DNA of 64,000 nucleotides, taken from NCBI GenBank assembly GCA_009667805.1, contig CM019063.1, positions 406,416,959 to 406,480,958 of the forward strand. Direction: 5' to 3'. Of this stretch, positions 22,219 to 31,995 are shown piece by piece. The notes beneath the pieces are model-generated. The model had not been told where the DNA came from and did not search any database. It saw only the letters and a list, made by a program, of their open reading frames with translations. The position numbers and the translations under genes were made by a program. Position 1 is the first letter of the stretch; each line of letters opens with the position of its first letter. The stretch is from Leptobrachium leishanense. Lineage: Eukaryota > Chordata > Amphibia > Anura > Megophryidae.

Positions 22219-22933
22219 GGCCCCTATTATACTCTTCGCGCAGCGCATTTGCGTGCACGCAAATGTGCATTTGTGCGAGGAAAAAACATTAGCGCATAAC
22301 GTCCTATTACGACGTTCGCGCAAACGATGCGCATTAACTTCCAACGCGAGTGACCCTGCGCAAACCCAGCGTGAGCGCAAGTTCCTGCGCGCATCCTATA
22401 CTTAACATTGTGAGCGCCAATGCGTTAGTACGCGTATGCGCGCATGGTATTACAATCTTAGTGCAAAATGTAACGCACGACGTTTGCACGCATCATTTTA
22501 ACGTCTTTGAAAACCTGGTGTTAATTTACATTCTGAACATTCTGGCTGAAACGAAATGAACCTGCACAAAAAAAAATACAGCACAGTACAGTTACACATT
22601 CTACACATACCCAAACAATAAAATTAGTAAATTTTAGATTTTTTTTTTGTTGCAGCACATATACGCTGATTGACTTTGACAGGCGCAACAACCGAAACCT
22701 AGCAAATGGTGGTTCTTAATTCTGATTGGCTGAATCCTGTGAAAAAACAGTCTGCCCACCGATTTCTGCACGCAATGGTCATTTGCGCCCGGCTATGCGC
22801 TCCAAAAAAGTTGAAGGCTGAAAACTGCGCTCGGATCGTAATACCACTTTAATTTGCGCGCGCTAAAGTTTTTTTCCTGCGCAAAAAAATTGCGCTGCGC
22901 GAGCGCATTTGCGCGAAGCGTGTAATAGGGGCC
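22219..22933. mobile_element. DNA-transposon MITE with GGCCCCTATTA ends
   Basis: A 715-bp element with inverted ends: GGCCCCTATTATACTCTTCG on the left and CGAAGCGTGTAATAGGGGCC on the right. The interior is dense in GCGC, GCGCAAA and TTTGCGC. A partial duplicate of the left end (GGCCCCTATTATACTCC) precedes it at 22193-22209. A related right end is at 52455-52550. The superfamily is not determined because no clear target duplication is visible. Confidence 0.75.
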
Positions 22934-22939
22934 AAATGG

Positions 22940-24010
22940 TGCAGAAATGTAAAAACAGCAATGAGGACTTTTGGACAGACAACGAGAAAACAGACTGGGC
23001 ACTATGGGTTTAAATTGCGGGTTCATTGCAACAGGTGATTCCCATTCTCCAAGCCCACTTTGTATCATATGCCTCAACAGGCTATCCAACAAAGAGATGA
23101 AACCTTCAAAACTCTGTTGCCACATTGAGACAAAGCATTTTGCTTTAAAAGACAAGCCTTTGGAGGTTTCTTTTTTTTAAAAAAAGTGAACACGAAGAAC
23201 AGAAGCAATTGAAGGCCATCACTTCATCAAATGTGTCTGGAGCGGATGCCATGACTGGACGGCTTTCTGGTTTCACTACTCGAGTCAAAGAGGTCACTTC
23301 TGAATGTGAGTCTACGCACTGTGTCATCCATAGAGAAATACTGGCTAGCCAAAAAATGCCTCCTGAACTTAACAACGTTTTGCAGGATGTGATTAAAATA
23401 ATCAACCTCATTAAAGTACATGCCCTTAACTCACGTCTGTTCACGCAGCTCTCTGAGGAAATGGATGTAGAGCACACATGTCTTCTCTTATAAACAGAAG
23501 TGAGATGGCTTTCTAAAGGTAGATCACTGGCCAGAGTTTCTGAGTTACGAGAGTCGCTCCAGAGATTTCCTTTAGAAAAACAGTCTCCACTGGCAGCACA
23601 TTTCAGTGACACAGAATGGGTCGCAAACTTGCTTACTTGAGTAACATATTCAACCTGCTCAATGAACTCAATCTGTCACTTCAGGGGAGAACGAAAACTG
23701 TGTTCAAGTCGGCAGATAAAGTGGCTGCATTCAAAGCCAAACTGGAATCATGGGGGGCGACAAATGAACATTGGGATTTTTTGACATATTTCAAACATTA
23801 GCAGAGATTTTGAAAGAAACTGAGCCAGGGTCTATCTCACCCTTCAAAAGAGTTTTAGCATTACTTCTCCACCACAAAGATCCCCGAACTGGAAAGGAAT
23901 GGACCGCGACTCTTTTGCGACTAAGCCAGGTGAATCGACTTGTCCATGCTAGAAGAGGATCAACTGCTTGAGATCGTAAATGATGGTCTTAAAAGTATGG
24001 GGCTTCAAAT
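22940..24010 (+). pseudogene. ZBED5-like hAT transposase, central domain
   Basis: Spread over several frames with stops. It begins with a BED-like zinc-finger region: SPLCIICLNRLSNKEMKPSK then LCCHIETKH, giving C-x2-C and H-x4-H. Next comes CVIHREILASQKMPPELNNV, then TEVRWLSKGRSLARV, followed by NLAYLSNIFNLLNELNLSLQ and VAAFKAKLESW. These are strongly characteristic of the transposase-derived ZBED5 and GTF2IRD2 sequences. In live members this region binds DNA and carries the RNase-H-like catalytic core. At least three frameshifts and several stops show that it is dead. Confidence 0.8.
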
Positions 24011-24119
24011 CACCAAATCAAGCCCCCATTTCTTACCTGCAGATTGACTGAGGAAGGCACAGGAAGTGCCGAAACGCATCTCAAGTTTGCTTTTACTCTG
24101 TTATCATTTCTCCACTTTG

Positions 24120-24795
24120 AATTTATTATTTTTTATTATTATTATTCTTTATTTATAAAGCGCCAGCATATTCCGCAGCGCTGTACAATAAGCACAGTAT
24201 AGACAGGGTTACAATACATTGAACAACATTTGACAAACAGTACAGGAGGAGATGAGGGCCCTATTCCCGTAGGAACTCACAATCTAGGAGGGTTGGGGTT
24301 GGAAACAGGAGGAGAGGACTGTAAGGTGAGAGTGATTGATGGTTGCATCAGTGAGTTGGGTGGTAGGCTTCCCTAAATAGGAATGTTTTAAGGGAGCGTT
24401 TGAAGGAAGAGAAGTTAGGGGAAAGTCTGACAGCACGAGGGAGAGCGTTCCAGAGAGTGGGGGCTGCGCGTGAGAAATCCTGCAGTCTATCATGGGAAGA
24501 GGTGATGCGGGGAGAAGCTAGGCGCAGGTCACTGTTTGACCTTAGGGAGCGGGCTGGGGTGTATTTGGTGATTAGTGAGGACAGGTAGTGGGGCGCTGAG
24601 TTAGTGAGGGTTTTGTAGGTAAGGATAAGGATTTTGAACTTAATTCTGCAGTGGATGGGGAGCCAGTGAAGGGACTCGCAGAGGGGAGCGGCAGAGACAG
24701 AGCGGCGGGTGAGGTGAATTAGCCTGGCGGAGGCGTTCAGGATGGATTGTAGGGGGGAGAGGCGGGACAGAGGGAGGCCAGATAAGAGATTAATT
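24120..24795 (-). mobile_element. L2-type LINE 3' end
   Basis: An (ATT)n run and TTTATAAAGCGCCAGCATAT at 24127-24170 are the reversed 3' tail. Reading inward on the minus strand, the coding remnant gives RLQDFSRAAPTLWNALPRA and FKRSLKTFLF, the same RT C-terminus as at 1143-1855. It is 5'-truncated near 24795 and inserted into the ZBED5-like hAT. Confidence 0.8.
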
Positions 24796-24846
24796 GTCCC
24801 CCTATCTTATTCCCTGTATTAATATATGATTGTATACATGTATATA

Positions 24847-24883
24847 CAGTCAGGTCCAGAAATATTGGGACATCGACACAATT
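24847..24883. mobile_element. Isolated Tc1 terminal repeat
   Basis: CAGTCAGGTCCAGAAATATT, preceded by TA, is the same terminus as the complete Tc1 copy 235 bp downstream. Only about 37 bp matches before diverging. This could be a deleted earlier copy or a product of nested insertion. Confidence 0.7.
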
Positions 24884-25081
24884 GTTTATTTGTCTTGCTG
24901 GCTAATACAATCCAGAGTCCCTCACTCAATATACAAACATTTCCTTGCTCCGGTGCCACCTACCTTCGGTGACATAGCTTCAACAAGGAAAAAGTCCCAC
25001 ATAACTGGGGCTATTATAATAGATACATTACACAGGAGAGTACTGATCAGATAAAGCAGAAAGTTTGGGTGTGCTAATATA

Positions 25082-26500
25082 CAGTCAGGTCCAGAAATAT
25101 TGGGACGTCGACACAATTCTAACATCTTTGGCTCTATACACCACCACAATGGAGTTGGATTGAAACAAACACAATGTGCTTTAACTGCAGACTGTCGGCT
25201 TTAATTTGAGGGTATGTACATCCAACTCAGGTGAATGCTGTAGGACTTACAGCAGTTTGCAGATGTGCCTCTCACTTGTTAAGGGACCAAAAGTAATGGG
25301 ACAGAATAATAATCATAAATCAAACTTTCCCTTCTTAATACTTGGTTGCAAATCCTTTGCAGTCAATCACAGCCTGAAGTCTGGAACGCATAGACATCAC
25401 CAGACGCTGGGTTTCATCCCTGGTAATGCTCTGCCCGGCCTCTACTGCAACTATCTTCAGTTCCTGCTTGTTCTTGGGGCATTTTCCCTTCAGTTTTGTC
25501 TTCAGCAAGTGAAATGCATGCTCAATGGGATTCAGGTCAGGTGATTGACTTGGCCATTGCATAACATTCCACTTCTGTCCCTTCAAAAACTCTTTGGTTG
25601 CTTTTGCAGTACGCTTTGGGTCATTGTCCATCTGCACTGTGAAGCGCCGTCCAATGAGTTCTGCAGCATTTGGCTGAATGTGAGCAGATAATATTACCCG
25701 AAACACTTCCAGAATTGTGAAGGCTTTGTTAGGTGTTGTTTGGCAAACTCTAATCTGGCCTTCCTGTTTTGAGGCTCACCAATGGTTTACATCTTGTAGT
25801 GAACCCTCTGTATTCACTCTGGTGAAGTCTTCTCTTGATTGGTGACTTTGACACACATACACCTACCTCCTGGAGAGTGTTCATGATCTGGTCAACTGTT
25901 GTGAAAGGTGTTTTCTTCATCAGGGAAAGAATTCTTCGGTCATCCACCACAGTTGTTTTCCATGGTCTCCCGGGTCTTTTGGTGTTGCTGAGCTCACCGG
26001 TGCGTTCCTTCTTTTTGAGAACGTTCCAAACAGTTGTTTTGGCCACGCCTAATGTTCTTGCTATCTCTCTGATGGGTTTGTTTTGTTTCTTCAGCCTAAT
26101 GATGGTTTGCTTTACTGATAGTGACAGCTCTTTGGATCTCATCTTGAGAGTTGACAGCAACAGATTCCAAATGCAAATAGCACACTTGAAATGAACTATG
26201 GGCCTTTTATCTGCACATTGTAATTGGGGTAATGAGGGACTATCACACACCTGGCCATAGAACAGCTGAGTAGCCAATTGTCCCATTACCTTTGGTCCCT
26301 TAACAAGTGGGAGGCACATCTTCAAACTGCTGTAAGTCCTACACCGTTCACCTGAGTTGGATGTACATACCCTCAAATTAAAGCTGACAGTCTGCAGTTA
26401 AAGCACATTTTGTTTGTTTCATTTCAACTCCATTGTGGTGGTGTGTAGAGCCAAAGATGTTAGAATTGTGTCGATGTCCCAATATTTCTGGACCTGACTG
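25082..26500 (-). mobile_element. Tc1/mariner transposon, internally deleted
   Basis: Bounded by CAGTCAGGTCCAGAAATATT and its inverse, flanked by TA dinucleotides (25080-25081 and 26501-26502), the Tc1 target. The terminal match runs about 50 bp, through CTAACATCTTTGGCTCTA, with a single G/A difference near ACRTCGACAC. A second matched block (ACTTACAGCAGTTTGCAGAT versus ATCTTCAAACTGCTGTAAGT) makes the inverted repeats about 200 bp long. The 1419-bp length is shorter than the usual 1.5-1.6 kb because of a deletion in the gene. Confidence 0.92.
25335..26142 (-). pseudogene. Tc1 transposase, lacking the first catalytic residue
   Basis: The start at 26142 gives MRSKELSLSVKQTIIRLKKQ. An N-terminal paired-type helix-turn-helix domain follows (IREIARTLGVAKTTVWNVLKK). 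Next is a GRPWKT AT-hook-like motif and a second HTH (TVDQIMNTLQEVGVCVSKSP). The C-terminal part resumes in another frame with RFTVQMDNDPKRTAKATKEF (second catalytic Asp) and WPSQSPDLNPIEHAFHLLK (third acidic residue, Glu). The segment carrying the first Asp (the W-x-DE motif) is deleted around 25700-25750. Comparison with the family suggests a loss of roughly 55-60 residues plus a frameshift, so it cannot cut DNA. Confidence 0.9.
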
Positions 26501-26502
26501 TA

Positions 26503-26990
26503 TAAATGTATACCACATACTAGTTTACCGGGAGCTCGCAGAGGGGAGATCCTACATATACAAAAGTTAAGTGCTTTACTCTTTTTTTCATAACTGAGTC
26601 AGAACCATGGACAGTCACCGATGGAGAAACACATATTATCGATCTATTTCTTCATATCAGCACCATGGATAACGACAGGCTTGTTACTATCCATGGTACT
26701 AATACTGACAAAATGTATCGTATCAAAATTCATTGCCGAACAGATCACATACGGACGGACTGTGAGAAGATAATCCAGCTGTATGTGTTCTGCAAAGAAA
26801 AAACAGACCTCGTTATACATTTAAAATAAGTTAGGAAGAACCTTAAATATTAATCCAAAAATTCCCGAAAAATGCAAAAATAATCCTAACAAATAAATAA
26901 ATGCAGACACTTGCTGTAAGTGAAAAAAATAAATGCTTTAAGATATATTTAATAAAATCGGGAATTTTGCTATGGAACAAGTGAAAAAAG
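26503..26990. other. Unassigned sequence
   Basis: Flank of the Tc1 insertion within the ZBED5-like hAT relic. It contains CCATGGAT/ATCCATGG motifs at 26668-26700 but no coding domain or element ends that I recognise. Confidence 0.4.
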
Positions 26991-27297
26991 TGACGGACGA
27001 TCTGAAATTAAGAAATCGGCAACGGAACCGAAACGGACTCGAAACGATACGAAAATACGTTGTCCGAAATGAACCGAAACGGAACCGAAATTGCGAATAG
27101 AACGAAAATGACTTTCGATTTTACAAATTTCATGTCCATACGAAATAACAATTTTTTTTCGTTTCATATCGGGAAATATTTCGGATGGTGTGTATTTCGT
27201 TGCCGGTCTGGTTCGGAACATCGGACGATTCCGAAGCACCGAATCGGTCTGTTTCGTGAAAAAAACGTATTGGTACAAAACTAAACGCACATCCCTA
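26991..27297. mobile_element. hAT MITE end (TAGGGATGTGCG type)
   Basis: The right end reads AAACGCACATCCCTA (to 27297). It matches, inverted, the TAGGAATGTGCGTTT terminus at 49610. The interior is rich in GAAACGG, CGAAAT and CCGAAC as in that element. The opposite end is not found. The 3' flank CTTCCTGGTAAAATCCTTT looks like the extreme 3' end of the Rex/L2-like LINE. Confidence 0.55.
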
Positions 27298-27329
27298 CTT
27301 CCTGGTAAAATCCTTTCTCAAAAAAAAAG

Positions 27330-27520
27330 TCAAGGCGGAATATTCTGAGATTCCCAGAGAGGCACTGAAAAGCCTGATTCCATTTCCAACATCTTATCAT
27401 TGTGGAACATTGTTTTCTGCAGTTACAGCAACCAAAACAAGATTACGGAGTATACTGGACATAAGTAGCACACTTCGGGTGTCACTGTCTACCATCACCC
27501 CAGATGGGATTGTCTAGTTG
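27330..27520 (+). pseudogene. ZBED5-like transposase, C-terminal dimerisation domain
   Basis: The frame reads AEYSEIPREALKSLIPFPTS, then CGTLFSAVTATKTRLRSILD and LRVSLSTITPDGI. This matches the hAT C-terminal dimerisation domain, where the expected pattern is AL-x-x-LLPF-x-T-x-YLCE-x-GFS and a terminal LR-x-x-LS-x-x-x-P. The CE of YLCE is replaced by CG. Confidence 0.75.
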
Positions 27521-27829
27521 CAGGAAAATAAGCCCAGGGCTCCCACTGGTTTGCATTATGGTGCGTTGCATAATTAATTCATTATATATTACAATGTAAT
27601 AATAATAGAAATAAAGTACACCATAAACATAATGTGCTTGAATCTTCCAGAAAATCCCCCCCCCCCACACTTTCCTGGGCCATGGAAAAATTGTCTTTTG
27701 TAAAACCGGTCCCTAGTTCCAAAAGGTTTGGGGACCATTGCTGTAAATGAAAGAAATCTGAATGAAAATATTGTTTATTTTAACCTTGTTGTTATAGTAT
27801 TCTGACAGGACATGACGTATACACATAAT

Positions 27830-27995
27830 AATGATATATTTTGAATCTGCAGAGTGTGCTAACAAAAATGATATATAATTTGTCTGTGTTATATAACAAA
27901 ACATGACTTCAAAACACGTTTGAACATGATGAGCACAAAATGGTCAAAATGAGCTCAGCACACAGGAGTGAAATGGCTCAGCAGCGAAAGGCGTA
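27830..27995 (-). mobile_element. Fragment of the TTAA-type repeat (inverted)
   Basis: ATGAGCTCAGCACACAGG and GAAATGGCTCAGCAGCGAAAG are the reverse complement of the left end of the element at 19173-20224, including its TGCTGAGCCATTTCAC motif. Confidence 0.6.
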
Positions 27996-28027
27996 TTTTG
28001 ACTCTTCATGAAAGCTACAGTTACAAG

Positions 28028-28386
28028 TTTTTATAAAGTGCTAACAAGTTCTGTAGCGCTGTACAATGGAGGGCAGAATAAAAAATATACATACACGTTA
28101 AACACACAGATCAGTAGGAGAGAGGACACAGCTCAAGAGCTTACAAGAAGAGGAGAGGGGTGACACACTAGGTGAGGCTAACTAGAGAACATGAAATAGC
28201 GGGCCGCATGTGAGCTTGGTGGGAAGATGGAGTAAGAGATGAACAGTGGAGGATTAGGGAGTGAGATGATAGGCTTCTCTAAAGTAATGTGTTTTCAAAG
28301 ACTTCTTGAAGGACTGGAGAGACGGGGCGAGTCTAGTGGTGTGGGGGAGGGAGAACCATTGAAAGTGGCTCCCGAGAAGTCCTGAA
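28028..28386 (-). mobile_element. L2-type LINE 3' end, target of the hAT insertion
   Basis: TTTTATAAAGTGCTAACAAG and CTGTAGCGCTGTACAATGG are a diverged reversed L2 3' tail. The minus frame reads APSLQSFKKSLKTHYFREAY. The 6.9-kb hAT D is inserted at 28386. The L2 sequence resumes at 35252 after the duplicated GTCCTGAA. Confidence 0.7.
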
Positions 28387-28754
28387 TAGGGATGAGCGGT
28401 TCGGGTTTGGACGGTTCGGGGTTCGACCCGAACTTGGCCTGTTCGATGAGATCGCGAACACCGAACATTTCGGGTGTTCGCCTCATGTTCGACCACAATG
28501 GACCACAATGCTTTTTCCACTGGCCTGAAGCTCGTAATTGGCTACAGCCTTGCACCTGACCACAGTCTGGTGCAAGACTGGTTCAACACTATGCCAATCA
28601 CCGCTCAGAGTCCTGATTGGGCAAATTTTGCCCAATCATGGGCTCACAGAGCTAAGTCCCGCAGTACACTTATAACGTTTCCACGTGCCGATTCTGCACG
28701 CATTTCAGAGGAATTTCAAAGGAGATAGTTGTGTGTTGTTACTGCCGGTCTGCC

Positions 28755-29870
28755 ACGCTACTGGGGGGGGGTCTGGGGGGTCTCATTTCTACCATATCAG
28801 GGAATTTAGGTGATGTGTGTCTTGTCACTGTGCAGCAAGTTTTTTGGGGTTTAAAACTTTCTTTAAAACATTTGTGAATTGAGGTGATCTTCTGGGTCTT
28901 GTCACTGTGCCAGCAAGTCTTTTTGGGTCTCATTTCTACAAAAATCAGGGATTTAGGTGATGTGTGTCTTGTCACTGTGCCAGCAAGTTTTTTGGGGGTT
29001 TACTTTCTTTAAAAAACATTTGTGAATTGAGGTGATCTTCTGGTATTGTCACTGTGCCAGCAAATCTTTTTGGGGCTCACTAATTTTTAAAACATTTGTG
29101 AATTGAGGTGATCTGTGTCTTGTCACACAGCCAGTACCACGCATGTATTTTGGGGGTCACAAATTTCTACAAAACATTTGGGAATTGAGGTGATCTGTGT
29201 CTTGTCACTGCCAGCAAGTATTTTGGGGGTCACAAATTTCTAAAAAACATTTGGGAATTGAGGTGATCTGTGTCTCGTCACACATCCAGTACCACGCAGT
29301 ATTTTGGGGCTCACTAATTTCTACAAAACATTTGTGAATTGAAGTGATCTGTCTCTTGACACAAAACCAGTACCACGCTGTATTTCGGGGCTCACTAATT
29401 TCTACAAAACATTTGTGAATTGAGGTGATCTGTCTCAGTCACACAACCAGTACCACGCATTATTTTGGGGCTCACTAATTTCTACAAAACATTTGTGAAT
29501 TGAGGTGATCTGTGTCTCGTCACACATCCAGTACCACGCTGTATTTTGGGGCTCACTAATTTCTTTAAAACATTTGTGAATTGAGGTGATCTGTCTCTTG
29601 TCACTGCCAGCAAGTATTTTGGGGTCACAAATTTCTACAAAACATTTGGGAATTGAGGTGATCTGTGTCTTGTCACACATCCAGTACCACGCAGTATTTT
29701 GGGGCTCAATAATTTCTACAAAACATTTGTGAATTGAGGTGATCTGTGTCTCGTCACTCATCCAGTACCACGCTGTATTTCGGGGCTCACTAATTTCTAC
29801 AAAACATTTGTGAATTGAGGTGATCTGTCTCTTGTCACTGGCTGCCAGCTATCAGTGTGTCTCACTGAGT
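28755..29870 (+). repeat. Promoter-proximal tandem array in hAT D (about 14 units of about 77 bp)
   Basis: Each unit has AAACATTTGTGAATTGAGG then TGATCTGTGTCTTGTCAC, followed by a CCAGCAAGTATTTTGGGG or CCAGTACCACGC variant. The array ends about 80 bp before the transposase ATG at 29952. A homologous array lies in the same position in the inverted copy (39725-40510). Subterminal repeated motifs bind transposase in well-studied hAT elements such as Ac, so this array is a candidate binding or promoter region. Confidence 0.85.
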
Positions 29871-29951
29871 TATACCAGAGTTCTTTAAATCTTTATACCA
29901 GAGTTGAATCAGAGTTCTGTATACTGTATATTAATCTATTTATCACTCACC

Positions 29952-31995
29952 ATGTCTGAAAGAACAAAAAGGACAGGCAGACGCTCCCAGACACAGATAA
30001 GAGGGCAAGCAGCCCCTGTGTCGGGAGGCTGTTCCTCTGGTCGTGGTGGACGTGGTGCTTCCTCTGCAGGGGCACGCTTGTCCTTTCTAACTGGTGCTGG
30101 CCATCTTAAGCAGCAGCAACATACAGAGGACTTGGTGGATTGGCTAACCAGGCCATCCTCATCCTCCGAGTCCTCTGCCAGCCAGGCTTCTAGTGCTTTA
30201 CAGTCCACCTCAGCTGCCAAAGCATCTAATGCAGCCTCCATGTCCACAGCTACTCCTGCCGTAGCCTCGCTATCACACACGGAGGAGTCAGCTGAATTGT
30301 TTGACTACAATGAGAGTGACATGCTGCTTGAGGATGCGCAGCAAGTACAGTGCTCTGATTCAATCTCTGAGGTTGAGGAAGGGAGTATAATCAACCTAGA
30401 GGAAGGGGGTGCCAGTGATGACACACAAATAACTGGCACTCATGTTGCCCCAGCAGCTGCAGCATACTGCCAAGTTGGCTCCAGTGACGAGGAGATAGGG
30501 GATGATGATGACAATGATGATGAGGTCACTGACTCCACCTGGGTGCCAGATCGAACAGAGGAATTAAGTGAGGAAGAGGGGGAGGAGGAGGCACAGCAAA
30601 CACGAGGCACAACATCCTCTGTGACCAACCGTAGCACTAGCCAGTCCAAGGCATCACATGTCAGAGCTGCTCCGGTGCAGAGTGCTGTTGTCTCAAAGAA
30701 CACATGCAGGAACTCTTCTGTCTGGGAGTTCTTTAAGAAATGTGCAGTAGAGCGCAGCATTGCTATTTGTAATCTATGTCAGATGAGGCTTAAGCGTGGG
30801 AAAGATACCGGACACTTGGGTACCACGTGCTTGAGGCGACATATGAAAAAGTGCCACACATCCCGTTGGTGCAAAACTTTGCGTAGGTCCTCCTCCTCAT
30901 CATCTGTCTCTACCCCCACTGTATGTCCTGCCATGTCATTGCCTACAACCTCCACCGACAGGGATGATGCTACAGTAATGGATGTACCAGCAGGTCCTTC
31001 CTCACAATGTGACATCATCCCAGTAGCTGAAGATTTACGCAGTCAGATTACGTTGCCGCACCTGCTGCAGCGAAAGAAAAAATATAGTCCCAACCATCCC
31101 CAAGCACAGCGTCTAAATGCCAGCTTAGCAAAATTCCTTTCATTGCAGCTGCTGCCTTTCCAGCTGGTGGACTCTGTTCCCTTCCGTGAATTTGCTGAAT
31201 GTGCTGTACCACAGTGGCAGGTTCCAAAACGCCATTACTTTTCACGCAAGGCCATTCCAGCACTATACCAGCACGTGGAAGACAATGTTATCCAGTCATT
31301 GGGAAAGGCAGTCAGCAGGAAGGTGCATGTCACTTTAGACACGTGGTCCAGCAAGCATGGACAGGGTCGTTACATTTCCTTCACGGCTCACTGGGTAACT
31401 CTGATTGCAGCTGGGAGGGATCCAAGACGGGCTCTGTGCTGGAGCTTGTTCATCCACCACGCCTCCAGAAAGCTGCTTGTATGAGGTCTGTCTGCTCCAC
31501 CACCACCACCTCTTCCTCCTCCTCCTCCTTCTCTGTCTCTGGCGAAGTGGCAGTTAAACCGACGCCTGACAGGGTGTACGCAATGGCTCAAGCAAAAAGA
31601 TGCCATACTGTGCTTGAGCTGGTTTGTTTAGGGGACAGGAGCCACACCGGGTCAGAAATTTTGTCAGCTCTGCAGGGGCAAGTGCAGAGATGGTTAACAC
31701 CACGCCAGCTTGAGCTGGGAATGATCGTCTACGATAATGGCAGCAACCTTCTCTCCGCCCTACGCAAGGGTAAATTGACGCATGTACCATGCCTAGCACA
31801 CGTCCTAAATCTGGTGGTACAGCGTTTTCTAACCAAGTACCCAGGGCTGCCTCATCCAGGCCAGAAAAGTCTGCAGCCATTTCAGACAGTCATTCCCAGC
31901 AAGCGTTCGCCTGGCAGAAATTCAAAGAGAATTCCACCTTCCCACAAACCGTCTGATCTGTGACATGTCCACCAGGTGGAACTCGACCTTAGCAA
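29952..31995 (+). pseudogene. BED-type hAT transposase (copy D), truncated
   Basis: The start at 29952 (CACCATGTC) gives MSERTKRTGRRSQTQIRGQA, matching the start of the inverted copy. After an acidic, serine-rich linker, a BED zinc finger lies near residues 254-305: VWEFFKKCAVERSIAICNLC then CLRRHMKKCH (C-x2-C, H-x4-H). The RNase-H-like core follows with HVTLDTWSSKHGQGRYISFT (first Asp region), VYDNGSNLLSAL (DN motif) and CLAHVLNLVVQRF. A 1-bp frameshift lies near 31425-31435 and a short deletion with frameshift near 31850. The gene stops being homologous at 31994, right after the TRWNSTLA motif, where an 18-bp array begins. The insertion domain's second half and the C-terminal dimerisation domain are absent. 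Confidence 0.9.

Larger units (their letters stand above)
21604..27745 (+). mobile_element. ZBED5/GTF2IRD2-like hAT transposon relic, multiply interrupted
   Basis: Coding pieces at 21820-21956, 22940-24010 and 27330-27520 are collinear. They match the hAT (Charlie-type) transposase lineage from which ZBED5 and the GTF2IRD2 C-terminus derive. The 3' end (about 27690-27745) reads GGTTTGGGGACCATTG, the inverted form of the CAGTGGTCCCCAACC-type terminus common to such elements. Inserted within it are a TTAA-type repeat, a GGCCCCTATTA MITE, an L2 3' end, a Tc1 element and a hAT MITE end. The 5' terminus is not identified. Confidence 0.65.

Noticed and set aside
25835..26194. 119-codon plus-strand frame
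   Set aside because: It is the antisense shadow of the Tc1 transposase N-terminal domain.
28755..29870. Regular repeats that could suggest a CRISPR-like array
   Set aside because: Units are contiguous and diverged along their whole length, with no conserved repeat alternating with unique spacers, and the DNA is eukaryotic. The same applies to 39725-40510.
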